From Planctomycetota bacterium (GTDB taxonomy: Bacteria > Planctomycetota > Planctomycetia > Isosphaerales > Isosphaeraceae): DNA of 64,000 nt. This document shows positions 19,378 through 28,443 of this stretch, piece after piece (position 1 is the first letter of the stretch; each line of letters starts with the position of its first letter). The DNA is taken from positions 1-64,000 of the forward strand of contig JAQGHR010000149.1 in the NCBI GenBank assembly GCA_028291545.1, read 5' to 3'. The notes below the pieces were generated by a model. The model was not told where the DNA came from and did not search any database. It saw only the letters and a program-made list of their open reading frames with translations. Position numbers and translations under genes: made by a program.

Positions 19378-19451
19378 AGTGGGGCGGGCCTCCCTGCCCG
19401 GCTACATAAGAGTCAAATGCCTGGTAGGTGGGCAGGGACGCCCGCCCCACT
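19378..19451. repeat. Intergenic inverted repeat, 22-bp arms with one mismatch
   Basis: AGTGGGGCGGGCCTCCCTGCCC (19378-19399) vs GGGCAGGGACGCCCGCCCCACT (19430-19451). Confidence 0.9.
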
Positions 19452-19536
19452 GGAGATCCGCAGCCTGCCCGATCTCGATGACGGCTACGGTCAAGATTCC
19501 CCTCCCCCCTACCCTTGCGGCGCTCTCAGCCCGTAA

Positions 19537-19950
19537 TCAACCCGATTTCGATTTCCCGGCCATCGGCTTACGGGCCTTCTCCCTGCGGCTCCGGCGGATC
19601 GCGTCAATCCTATCTCGCCGGGCGAGGTAGGCGATCGCGGCGCGGAGCTTGATCGGCGTGTCACTGGGCTCGACGACCAGGCGGAACAGGAGATGTTCGC
19701 ACGCATCGATTCGCGATCCCTCGGCCATGTCGACGAACTCCGCGTACTCGCGGTCGGCGCGAACGTGGCGCAGGAAGCGGGTGTAGCTGATGCCAGCCTT
19801 GATGCAGGCCAGCTTCCGCCCGTACCCCGATCGGAGGAGGTCGAGAATTAAAATCCCCACGGAGGAATCGAAATCCTTTCTTGGCCGTCCCACGTTCCGC
19901 CTCGCGACTGTCGTCATGGCCGTCCCGTCTCGAATCGGTGATCGCCGCAC
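19537..19950 (-). CDS. Small putative helix-turn-helix protein (terminase small subunit-like or uncharacterised)
   Basis: VGRPRKDFDSSVGILILDLLRSGYGRKLACIKAGISYTRFLRHVRADREYAEFV; HTH-like pattern with basic C-terminus. Confidence 0.5.
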   Translation of the reverse strand: MRRSPIRDGTAMTTVARRNVGRPRKDFDSSVGILILDLLRSGYGRKLACIKAGISYTRFLRHVRADREYAEFVDMAEGSRIDACEHLLFRLVVEPSDTPIKLRAAIAYLARRDRIDAIRRSRREKARKPMAGKSKSG

Positions 19951-20036
19951 GGTCCCACCTTCGCAGATCGCGAGGGTCGAGCGAGCCCGTGCCCATCAGA
20001 GACCATCGCAACGACGCGGTGAAATGATCCGGCGAA

Positions 20037-20211
20037 ATCGGAGAGTTTCACGCAGAGGCGGGGAGGCGCAGAGAAGACACAGGGAAAAAAGCCCAGATTG
20101 CAAGTCGGGAGACATCCCAAGCACCCTGAATCCCTGACCCCTCAACCAAGATGTGATCAGCTCTTCTCCGTCTGCTCTGCGCCTCCCCGCCTCTGCGTGA
20201 AACTCTCCGAT
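20037..20211. repeat. Inverted-repeat element, perfect 37-bp arms (family 1, copy A)
   Basis: ATCGGAGAGTTTCACGCAGAGGCGGGGAGGCGCAGAG (20037-20073) and exact reverse complement (20175-20211). Confidence 0.92.
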
Positions 20212-20312
20212 CCCCACTCACCTTTCCTTCGGACCGCTCCCGCGACATCCCGCGCAAAACCTGGCACAATGGGCCGGTCCGCCAATGCCTAACACGGGAT
20301 GCCAGGAGTGCC

Positions 20313-21239
20313 ATGCGATACTACGCCGCGGCTTGCCAGACGGACCTCCCCTGCCCTCGTTCGCGGTCGGAGATCGCCGGGCGCGTGGGGGATTTGCTCG
20401 CCATGGTGGATCGGGCGGTCGTGGGGTATGAGCCGTTCTTCGATGTCAAACTGCTGGTCTTCCCGGAATTCGCGCACGCCGCGCCGATCTATGAGACGGC
20501 CGGGGAACTCCTGGACAAGCTCGCGGTCCCGGTGCCGAACGAGCATACGGATCGATACGCGAGGAAGGCCAAGGAACGGGGCGTTTACATCCAGACGGGG
20601 ACGTTCCTGGAGAGCGATCCACGCTGGCCGTGCGTGGTCTTCAACACGACGTGCCTGATCGGCCCGGACGGCGTGCTGTCGAAGTACCGCAAGGTCAATC
20701 CGTGGCTGCCGTGGGAGGTCCACGCCAGCCCGCACGACCTGGAAGGCTACGACGAGCCCCTGTTCCCCGTGGTCGAGACCGAGATCGGCAAGCTCGGGGT
20801 GGCGATCTGCTACGACTGGCTGTTTCCCGAGGCCATTCGCGCGCTGGCCTTGAACGGGGCCGAGGTCCTGATTCGCGTCTCGGCCTACATGGACCCCTGG
20901 GGGGCGACCCCGCCGATGGACTGGTGGACGCTGTTCAATCGCGCCCGGGCGGCCGAGAACATGGCTTTCGTGGTGGCGGCCAACCAGGGCGCCAGCGCGT
21001 CGAATTATCCGCCGTTCTCCTGGCCGGGCGGGAGCATGATCGTGGATTTCGACGGACGCATCCTGAGTCAGGCCGACCCCGGTCCCGGCGAGAAGATCGT
21101 CGTCGGGCCGATCGATATCGGGGCCCTGCGCGAGGAGCGCGGGCGTCGTCGCGGCCACAGCCTGCTTTCCCACATCCGCACCGAGGCTTACAATTCGCTC
21201 TACGCCCGGCCGATCTTCCGTCCCGGCGGTCGCGATTGA
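20313..21239 (+). CDS. Carbon-nitrogen hydrolase (nitrilase superfamily amidase)
   Basis: E-K-C triad contexts: LLVFPEFAH, LSKYRKVNPW, GVAICYDWLFPEA. Confidence 0.92.
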   Translation: MRYYAAACQTDLPCPRSRSEIAGRVGDLLAMVDRAVVGYEPFFDVKLLVFPEFAHAAPIYETAGELLDKLAVPVPNEHTDRYARKAKERGVYIQTGTFLESDPRWPCVVFNTTCLIGPDGVLSKYRKVNPWLPWEVHASPHDLEGYDEPLFPVVETEIGKLGVAICYDWLFPEAIRALALNGAEVLIRVSAYMDPWGATPPMDWWTLFNRARAAENMAFVVAANQGASASNYPPFSWPGGSMIVDFDGRILSQADPGPGEKIVVGPIDIGALREERGRRRGHSLLSHIRTEAYNSLYARPIFRPGGRD

Positions 21240-21315
21240 TCCGCGACCCCGCATCTTTCCGGCCGTGCGGTCGTCATTCATTCGATTTATCGTTTGCTTA
21301 CACAGGAGCCCGACG

Positions 21316-24300
21316 ATGCGAATTCGCATCCGTCACCGTGCGCTGGCCGCGCTGGCGATCTGCACGCTTGTTGTGGCCGGTTGTAACTGGGGCACCAAAC
21401 CCGCCGCCCCTCCCGCCACGACGAAGGCCGCGCCGCTCAAGGACGAGGTCCCTCCCGAGAACCTCGCCGCCTTCCTGAATGCACACCAGGAGGGCCTGGG
21501 ATACATGGAGCGTTATGATTATCCGAAGGCCGTCCGCGCCTTCAAGAAGGCCCACGAGCTGGCGCCGGGCCTGATCGCCGGTTCGATCAACCTGGCGATC
21601 GCGATGCTCAACGATACCGGCTCGCAGGAGGAGAAGAAGAAGGACAAGAAGGGGAAAAACATCGAGGCCGACCCCGACCAGCCCAAGGTCGACAAGTTTG
21701 CCGTACCGCTCGCGCTCCTCGACGAGGTTATCGCCCGCGATCCGATGAATCTCCACGCGCACTTCTGCCGGGGCATCATCCTGGAGTACCTGGGAGATAT
21801 GAAGGCGCAGGCGGACTTTGTGTTCGTGAGGGATCGCGATCCGTCCGATGGCTCCGCCTGGCTCAAGGTCGGCACCACGCTGTCCAACCCCGACCGGCCC
21901 GAGTTCCCCGCCGGCCCGAAGCAGGCCAAGGAGTTGATCCGCATTTACACGGAGTCGCTGAAGCGCAACCCGTATAACGCCCTTGCCGCTTACAGGCTCT
22001 CGCAGGCCTACTCCTGGGCCGGACGGATGGACGATTGGAAGACGTATAAGGAACTGCGAGAGGCTCTCAACCCGGATCAGAACGTGAAGGCGCCCGGCGA
22101 CTCCGGCCTGACCGTTTACGGCGAGATGGGGAAATACGCCTCGGTCATCAATCCCTTCCCCTCATCGAGGCCACCCGCCGCGGCTGGCCGCCCTCCCCGG
22201 TTCGAGACTCCCCGGCCGATCGTCGTGAAACTCGCCGAGGGGGATCGCTGGGTGAAAGAATCCGACTTCACGGGCAAGCTCGCCGTCCTCGGTCGGGCGC
22301 GCAAGCGGTTCGGCGCCGCGGTGGCGACGTTCGACGTCAACAGGGACGGCAAAATCGACCTCTATCTCGCCTCGGGCGTGATGGGATCGAAGGGGGTCCG
22401 CGACGTCCTGCTCGTCAACAAGGGGGACGGCAAGTTCGAGGACGCAACGCTCGCCTTCGGGCTTCCCCCCGACCGCGCCAGCCTGGGAGTGGCGACGGGC
22501 GATTTCGACGCCGATCGCAACATCGACCTCTTCCTCACGGGCGTTGGCGACAATCGTCTCTTCCGCAATCTCGGGGGCAAGTCATTCGAGGATCTGACCG
22601 GCGCACTCGGCCCTGCGAGCCCGGCCATTGGCCTGTGCGCGAGATGGGTCGACCTGGATCAGGATGGAGATCTGGACCTGTACGTCGTGAATCTCGCCTC
22701 GGCCGCCGACGCGGAATCCGTCTTGACCGATAAGCCCCCCAAGGGACATGCCAACCTCGCGTATCGCAACGACGGGCAGCCCGCGCCGGCGAGCGGCCCG
22801 CCCGATACCTGGGCACCGATCGCCGCCTCCGCTCCCGAGGAGAACGCGGGGGCCGGCCTGTCGATCAAGTTCACGCCATGGACCATAGACGAGGCGAAGG
22901 CCCTGGCCGCCGGCGATGGGGTACACACCGCGATCGCGATCCTCGACATCGACAATGACCGGGATATGGATATCCTGATCACCGCCGACGGCGAGCCGGC
23001 CTCGGTGATCCTGAATGACCGATTGGGCCGATTCCACCTCCAATCGATCGCGACCTTGAAGGCGGACCCGCCCGCCTCCAGCCTCGTCGTGCTCGATCTC
23101 GACAAGGACGGTCTGGCCGATCTCGTGCGGACCAGCGCCTCGGGCCCGGTCCTGGCACGCAGGAATGTCACGACGCGCGGCCCCGAGGGCGAGACCGACA
23201 TCAAGTTCGAGCCCTTCCCGATCGACGCCCGGTTCTGGCGATCGGCTCGCGTGGCCGACCTCGACCTCGACGGATCGCTCGACGTCCTCGGATTACCGAC
23301 GGCCGAGTCTTCGCCCATGCCGATGTTCGCCCGGGCCGAGGGTCCCCGGCTGGTCACCTCGGCGCTGGCCCTGGGTCCCGACGCGACGGCGCCTCTGGAG
23401 GGCCTGGCCTATGCCGACCTGATCGGCGATTCCCTGCCCGACGTCGTGCTGGTTCGCGACGGTGAGGGGCCTCGCACGGCCCGTAATCTCGGCAACGGCA
23501 ATCACTGGCTCGGCCTGGACCTCGGCGGCCAGTGGCACATCAAATTCAACCAGATGCGCACGAATTCCCAGGCGATCGGCGTCCGCGTGTCCATTGAAGG
23601 GGACGGTCTGCTCGTCCCCTACGATCACACCTCGCCGGAGGGCGGCCTCTCGCAATCCTCGGGGCCGGTTTTTCTGGGCCTGGGGACACATCAAAAGGCA
23701 CGCCTCGTCCGATTGAAGTGGCCCGATGGGGTGCTTCAGTGCGAGCTGGATGAAGATGCTGATAAGTTGATGCCGCTGGTCGAGAACAATCGCAAGCAAG
23801 GCTCCTGCCCCGTCCTGTTCACCTGGAACGGCGAGCGCATGGTCTGCCTGGGCGACTTCCTGGGAGGGGGCGGGCTCGGCTACCTCGTCGCGCCGGGCGT
23901 GTATGGTGAGCCGGACAGGGATGAGGCGGTCGCGATCGCGGGGGACCAGTTGACGCCGGTGAATGGGCGCTACCGGATCTCGATCACCGAACCGATGAGC
24001 GAGCTGGCGTATCTGGATAAGATCACGCTCGACGTCGTGGATCGACCGCCGGGCGTCTCGGCCGCGCCGGACGAGCGGTTCGCGCCGGGTGGGAATCGGC
24101 CGACGGGAAAACTCCTCGCCTGGACGGAGCCGATCGAGTTCGTCCGCGCCATGGACCTGAAGGGCAAGGACGTGGCCGACTCCTTGCGCAAGGCGGATCG
24201 CGTGTTCGCCGACGGTTTCAAGCGGCTTTCGGGCTGGATCGGCTACGCGGAGGATCACGGGATCATGCTCGACTTCGGCGATCGGCTGGCGAAGATGGGG

Positions 24301-25068
24301 CCGAACGATCGGGTGGCGCTGGTGCTCGTGGGCTACACCGAGTATCCCTACTCGCAGACGAATTACGCGGCGAGCACGGCGGGCGTGCCGCTGAAGCCGC
24401 CGGTGCTGGAGAGGCTCCAGGACGACGGCTCGTGGAAGGTCATCGACGCCGATCCCGGCTATCCGGCCGGGATGGAGCGGATGACCGTGCTGGAATTGAC
24501 CGGCAAGCTCAATGGTCCCAGGTGCGTGATTCGACTCCGTACGAATATGGAGATCGGGTGGGATCAGGCGTTCCTGGCCCCGATTGCCGGGGACGCGGGG
24601 CTTCGGGTCACGACGGTCCCGGTCGGAAATGCGGCGCTTTCCCACCGGGGCACCATGCGCGAGGTGTCCCCGGATGGGAAATTGCCTTTGACTTATGATT
24701 ATCTCTACGTCGATCCGGCACCGCTGGCGAACCTGGTCGGCAAGCTCACGCGGTTCGGCGACGTGACACCGCTCCTGACGGGCGACGACGACCGGCTCTG
24801 CATCCTCGGACCCGGCGACGAGGTGCGGGTGGAATTTCCCTCGGCAACGGTCCCGCAATTGCCTGAAGGTTGGACGCGATCGTTCGTGCTGCGGACCATC
24901 GGCTACTGCAAGGACGCCGACCCGTTCACCGCCGGGAGCGATACGGTTGGCCCCCTGCCCTGGCGCGGAATGCCCAGCTTCCCGTTCGGTCCCGAAGGGC
25001 ACAGGCCGCTCGACCCAGGCTACCGTGCTTACCTGGATTCGTATCAGACCCGATCCGTGGGCCGGTGA
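21316..25068 (+). CDS. FG-GAP/VCBS repeat lipoprotein with ASPIC/UnbV-like region and N-terminal TPR
   Basis: Lipobox LVVAGC; repeats DVNRDGKIDLYLASGV, DFDADRNIDLFLTGVG, DLDQDGDLDLYVVN; HWLGLDLGG; VRLKWPDGVLQ. Confidence 0.88.
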   Translation: MRIRIRHRALAALAICTLVVAGCNWGTKPAAPPATTKAAPLKDEVPPENLAAFLNAHQEGLGYMERYDYPKAVRAFKKAHELAPGLIAGSINLAIAMLNDTGSQEEKKKDKKGKNIEADPDQPKVDKFAVPLALLDEVIARDPMNLHAHFCRGIILEYLGDMKAQADFVFVRDRDPSDGSAWLKVGTTLSNPDRPEFPAGPKQAKELIRIYTESLKRNPYNALAAYRLSQAYSWAGRMDDWKTYKELREALNPDQNVKAPGDSGLTVYGEMGKYASVINPFPSSRPPAAAGRPPRFETPRPIVVKLAEGDRWVKESDFTGKLAVLGRARKRFGAAVATFDVNRDGKIDLYLASGVMGSKGVRDVLLVNKGDGKFEDATLAFGLPPDRASLGVATGDFDADRNIDLFLTGVGDNRLFRNLGGKSFEDLTGALGPASPAIGLCARWVDLDQDGDLDLYVVNLASAADAESVLTDKPPKGHANLAYRNDGQPAPASGPPDTWAPIAASAPEENAGAGLSIKFTPWTIDEAKALAAGDGVHTAIAILDIDNDRDMDILITADGEPASVILNDRLGRFHLQSIATLKADPPASSLVVLDLDKDGLADLVRTSASGPVLARRNVTTRGPEGETDIKFEPFPIDARFWRSARVADLDLDGSLDVLGLPTAESSPMPMFARAEGPRLVTSALALGPDATAPLEGLAYADLIGDSLPDVVLVRDGEGPRTARNLGNGNHWLGLDLGGQWHIKFNQMRTNSQAIGVRVSIEGDGLLVPYDHTSPEGGLSQSSGPVFLGLGTHQKARLVRLKWPDGVLQCELDEDADKLMPLVENNRKQGSCPVLFTWNGERMVCLGDFLGGGGLGYLVAPGVYGEPDRDEAVAIAGDQLTPVNGRYRISITEPMSELAYLDKITLDVVDRPPGVSAAPDERFAPGGNRPTGKLLAWTEPIEFVRAMDLKGKDVADSLRKADRVFADGFKRLSGWIGYAEDHGIMLDFGDRLAKMGPNDRVALVLVGYTEYPYSQTNYAASTAGVPLKPPVLERLQDDGSWKVIDADPGYPAGMERMTVLELTGKLNGPRCVIRLRTNMEIGWDQAFLAPIAGDAGLRVTTVPVGNAALSHRGTMREVSPDGKLPLTYDYLYVDPAPLANLVGKLTRFGDVTPLLTGDDDRLCILGPGDEVRVEFPSATVPQLPEGWTRSFVLRTIGYCKDADPFTAGSDTVGPLPWRGMPSFPFGPEGHRPLDPGYRAYLDSYQTRSVGR

Positions 25069-25270
25069 TGATCGCCGCTCCCGATGTTGCCAGAACTCAC
25101 CGTCAGATCACCCAATCTTGCAATTAACACGTCACACTGACCAAAATAACCCGTCTTTGCAGGGCGAACGAGACGGGACCGATCCTCGCATCCGGCCTCG
25201 GTGTTCAAGTCCAGGGAGGGGACGCGACGGAACGGCCGAGACCGTCCCCGACTCCTTGGAGGTACCGGGA

Positions 25271-25816
25271 ATGATGAGGTTGAATCGACCGACGATAGCC
25301 GCCGTGGCAATAACAATCGCGCTCATGGGATCGGTGTCGGCCGATGTCATCTCGTCTGCCCGCCCGCCCTCGTTGCCGGGCCTCGCACCTCCGCCGAGCC
25401 TGACGCCACCGTTGCCGGAGGGTGGCGATCCACTGGGGCTCACCGGCGCGGCCGCGGCGTTGAATCGCGAGAACTCTCCCCTGCTCCGAGAAGCCGAACG
25501 CGGCGCCCTCGCCGGTTCGTCGCTGGCCGATCACCCAATCCCATCCGCAGCGCCTTTTCCCCTGGCGCGGCCTGAGCTGCCCAGAGAGACGCTGCTGGGT
25601 GCCTCAACCCGCGAGGCCGTCCGCGATCGATCGGTCCGCAATCTCGAACGCGGTTCCGACCCCTTCTCCGGCCATAACATCCGCATTCCCGAGCCCGCCT
25701 CGTTGACGCTCCTCTTCGCCGGCTTGATCGGGCTGGTTGCGCGGAACCGCCTTCGCCGCGACCACCACCCGAAGAAGATCGTGCCGGTCAACCCCGATGT
25801 CGTCGCCCCCGGCTGA
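25271..25816 (+). CDS. PEP-CTERM sorting domain-containing protein
   Basis: N-terminal signal peptide; C-terminal IPEPASLTLLFAGLIGLVARNRLRR. Confidence 0.85.
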   Translation: MMRLNRPTIAAVAITIALMGSVSADVISSARPPSLPGLAPPPSLTPPLPEGGDPLGLTGAAAALNRENSPLLREAERGALAGSSLADHPIPSAAPFPLARPELPRETLLGASTREAVRDRSVRNLERGSDPFSGHNIRIPEPASLTLLFAGLIGLVARNRLRRDHHPKKIVPVNPDVVAPG

Positions 25817-25962
25817 GGCGCGACGACTGGCCGACGGCGGAACGCAACCTCAAGATCCCGCCTTGATCGCCGGCCGCGATGCGGTATAACACCGCGCAGG
25901 TCGGTGCGCGTCACGTCTCGGCGACGGCATCGGCGTGAACAGCCAGCCAGGGAAGGCTTGCC

Positions 25963-26889
25963 ATGCCGGTCGAACTTCGACCCGTTTCAACCGAGCTGGT
26001 CCTCTCGCGCCGGCGAGCCGTCGCAGCCCTGGCGATTGGCGGCGCGGCGATGGTGGCGGGATGCTCGCGGAACGCGGGCTCACGCGGCCACCAGGGCGGC
26101 TGGTATGCCCTGCTCTCCGATCCCCACATCGCGGCCGATCCCTCGGCGCAGTTGCGCGGCGAGACGATGGCCGACAACCTCCGCGCGGTTGTGTCCGACA
26201 TCCTTCATGCCGACGACCCGCCCCACGGGGTCTTGATCGACGGCGACCTCGCCTTCCACCATGGCGGTCCCGGCGACTATCAGACGCTGCTCGACGCGGT
26301 CCATCCACTGCGCCGCGAGAGCCTCCCCTTGCACCTGACCCTGGGCAACCACGACGACCGCGCGAACCTTCGCGCCGCCATCCTCGGCGAAGGCGACCCC
26401 TCCCGGAGGTTTGCGGAGGATAAGGCCGTCTCGACGGTCTCCGGCCCAAGCCTGCGGTTCGTCCTGCTGGATTCTCAGGATGGCGTGAACGTGACGGCCG
26501 GCCGTCTGGGCGATGATCAGCTGGTCTGGCTGGCAAGAGACCTCGATGCGCACGGGACGACCCCCACCGTCGTGCTCGTCCACCACAACATCAACGCCCG
26601 CAGCGAGTCGGCCCTGCGGGACACCGAGGCCCTGCTCAACGTGCTCCGGCCCAGGGGGCAGGCGAAGGCCGTGGTCTTCGGCCATACCCATGTCTGGAAT
26701 GTGCGCGAAATCGACGGCATCCACATGATCAACCTCCCCGCCGTCGGCTATCGGTTCCTGCCCAAACAGCCGCTCGGCTGGGTCGTGCTTCGCCCCGAGC
26801 CGGACGGCGCGGAGCTTGAACTGCGATGCATCGGCGGCGACCGTCGACAGGATCGAAGACGCGTGTCGTTGCGCTGGCGGACGGGCTGA
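25963..26889 (+). CDS. Metallophosphoesterase, probable Tat-exported lipoprotein
   Basis: SRRRAVAALAIGGAAMVAGCS; SDPHI, DGDLAFH, GNHDDR, VHHN, FGHTH. Confidence 0.88.
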   Translation: MPVELRPVSTELVLSRRRAVAALAIGGAAMVAGCSRNAGSRGHQGGWYALLSDPHIAADPSAQLRGETMADNLRAVVSDILHADDPPHGVLIDGDLAFHHGGPGDYQTLLDAVHPLRRESLPLHLTLGNHDDRANLRAAILGEGDPSRRFAEDKAVSTVSGPSLRFVLLDSQDGVNVTAGRLGDDQLVWLARDLDAHGTTPTVVLVHHNINARSESALRDTEALLNVLRPRGQAKAVVFGHTHVWNVREIDGIHMINLPAVGYRFLPKQPLGWVVLRPEPDGAELELRCIGGDRRQDRRRVSLRWRTG

Positions 26890-26931
26890 GAGGGTGAGCA
26901 TGCGTCCGGACGCACGGAGGAATCACCCCCG

Positions 26932-28443
26932 ATGATCCCGGTTCTGGTCGCGGTCGGCGTGCTCGCTCTGGCCTGGCTCGGTCGTCGGATGGCGAGGGGC
27001 AGGGGTCGGAGCGTGCGCATCACGTCGGCGACCCTGCTGGCGGGTGCGGGCCTGATCGTCGCCCTGGTGGTCTCGGCGGGCCTGGCCGCGCCGTTCAGCC
27101 CGTGGGACACCGTCCGGATCGCCCCCGCGATGGCCTTGCTCAAGGGCCATCCGCTCTATGCGGGCACCGGATCGGGCGCGGTGCTGAGCACGATGTACGG
27201 GCCGATCGCGACCCTCGCCTTCGTGCCGGCGGCGATGGTCGGCGATCCCGCCCTCGCGGCCGTCCTCGGGCGATGGCTGGCGTTCTTGTTCACATTCGCA
27301 CCACTCGTCGCATGCTGCCGGCTCTCGGCCCCCGCGCCGGGGCGATCCTGGCGGATGACGGTGCTGGTGGTCGGGACCTTCGGCCTGCTCGTCGCGCCCT
27401 CGTTGCGGTATTCCACCACGTTTCTCCATGCGGATGCCCCCGCGCTCGGCTTGCTGGGCCTGGCTTGCTTGCTGGCGGCGCGACCGGGGGGACCGGGTCT
27501 CGGGGCGGCGATCGCCTGCGCACTGGCGATCCTCACCAAGCAGACCATGGCTACCCTGCCCCCGGCGCTGATCGTGGCGGGATGGCTCGTGGCAGGGCGC
27601 GCGGCGGCCCTCCGATTCGCGGCCGTCCTGTGCCTCACGGGGGCTGCATTCGTGGCCACGACATGGTGGCTCGTGGACAGGGACGACCTGCTCTTGAACC
27701 TCGTGAAGATCCCCGGAGGTGTACCATGGCGAGGACAGGCTCCCGGGAATCTCGCCGCGACCGTCGCCGAGATGCTCGTTCATGGCCTGCCGTTCCTGGC
27801 CGCCCTGGGCGTGTTCGGGTCGTGTCGAACGGACGACGAATCGGCCCGGCGCGCGAAGGTCTTCGCAATCGCCGCTCTGGCTCTCGCCCCGATGGCCGTG
27901 CTCGGACGGGTGAAACAGGCCGGTGATGTGAACAGCTTCAGCCCGGCGCTGTATCCCCTGCTCCTCGCCGTGGCAAGTCGCGCGGCCGCCGTCGGGCCAC
28001 CTCTCGCGATCCGTCGCGGCACCGTGGCGGCGATGGCCGTGCTGATCGTGTTCGGTTCCATGCGGCTGGCGGAAGAGATTCGGCTGTTGACGAAGGAGCG
28101 AGCGTTTGACACCGAATCCGCGTTCCTCAAGGCGCACCCCGGCGAGGTGTATTTTCCGTGGAACCCCGCCGCCCATGTGGCCGTCGAGGGTCGGCCGACG
28201 CACCACCTGTTCTCGGCCTGGGAACGCGGCGAGGCCGGGTTCCCGGTGCGGGAGGCCCATCTGCGATCGGGCCTGCCTCGCGGGTGTCGCTACGTCGCGT
28301 TCCCGCTCAAGAGGCTGGGCCCGATGGTCGGGTTCGGCTCGTGCGTGCAGATGCTGGAGCGGTACGACCTGCTCGCCAAACCGGCCACGCCGGTCCGGCT
28401 CGCGGGGCTGCCGGATTACGAATGCTACGCGTTGACGCGGTGA
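26932..28443 (+). CDS. Multi-pass membrane protein, glycosyltransferase (GT-C-like)
   Basis: Multiple hydrophobic segments; organisation similar to GT39/GT87-like proteins. Confidence 0.6.
   Translation: MIPVLVAVGVLALAWLGRRMARGRGRSVRITSATLLAGAGLIVALVVSAGLAAPFSPWDTVRIAPAMALLKGHPLYAGTGSGAVLSTMYGPIATLAFVPAAMVGDPALAAVLGRWLAFLFTFAPLVACCRLSAPAPGRSWRMTVLVVGTFGLLVAPSLRYSTTFLHADAPALGLLGLACLLAARPGGPGLGAAIACALAILTKQTMATLPPALIVAGWLVAGRAAALRFAAVLCLTGAAFVATTWWLVDRDDLLLNLVKIPGGVPWRGQAPGNLAATVAEMLVHGLPFLAALGVFGSCRTDDESARRAKVFAIAALALAPMAVLGRVKQAGDVNSFSPALYPLLLAVASRAAAVGPPLAIRRGTVAAMAVLIVFGSMRLAEEIRLLTKERAFDTESAFLKAHPGEVYFPWNPAAHVAVEGRPTHHLFSAWERGEAGFPVREAHLRSGLPRGCRYVAFPLKRLGPMVGFGSCVQMLERYDLLAKPATPVRLAGLPDYECYALTR

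Noticed and set aside
19537-19950. Possible prophage marker (terminase small subunit-like)
   Set aside because: No portal, capsid, tail, integrase or large terminase genes in the neighbourhood.
19378-20211. Possible CRISPR-like repeat region
   Set aside because: Repeats are paired inverted arms, not regularly spaced direct repeats, and no cas genes are nearby.
23293-25002. 569-aa minus-strand ORF
   Set aside because: Antisense to the FG-GAP/ASPIC protein; shadow ORF.
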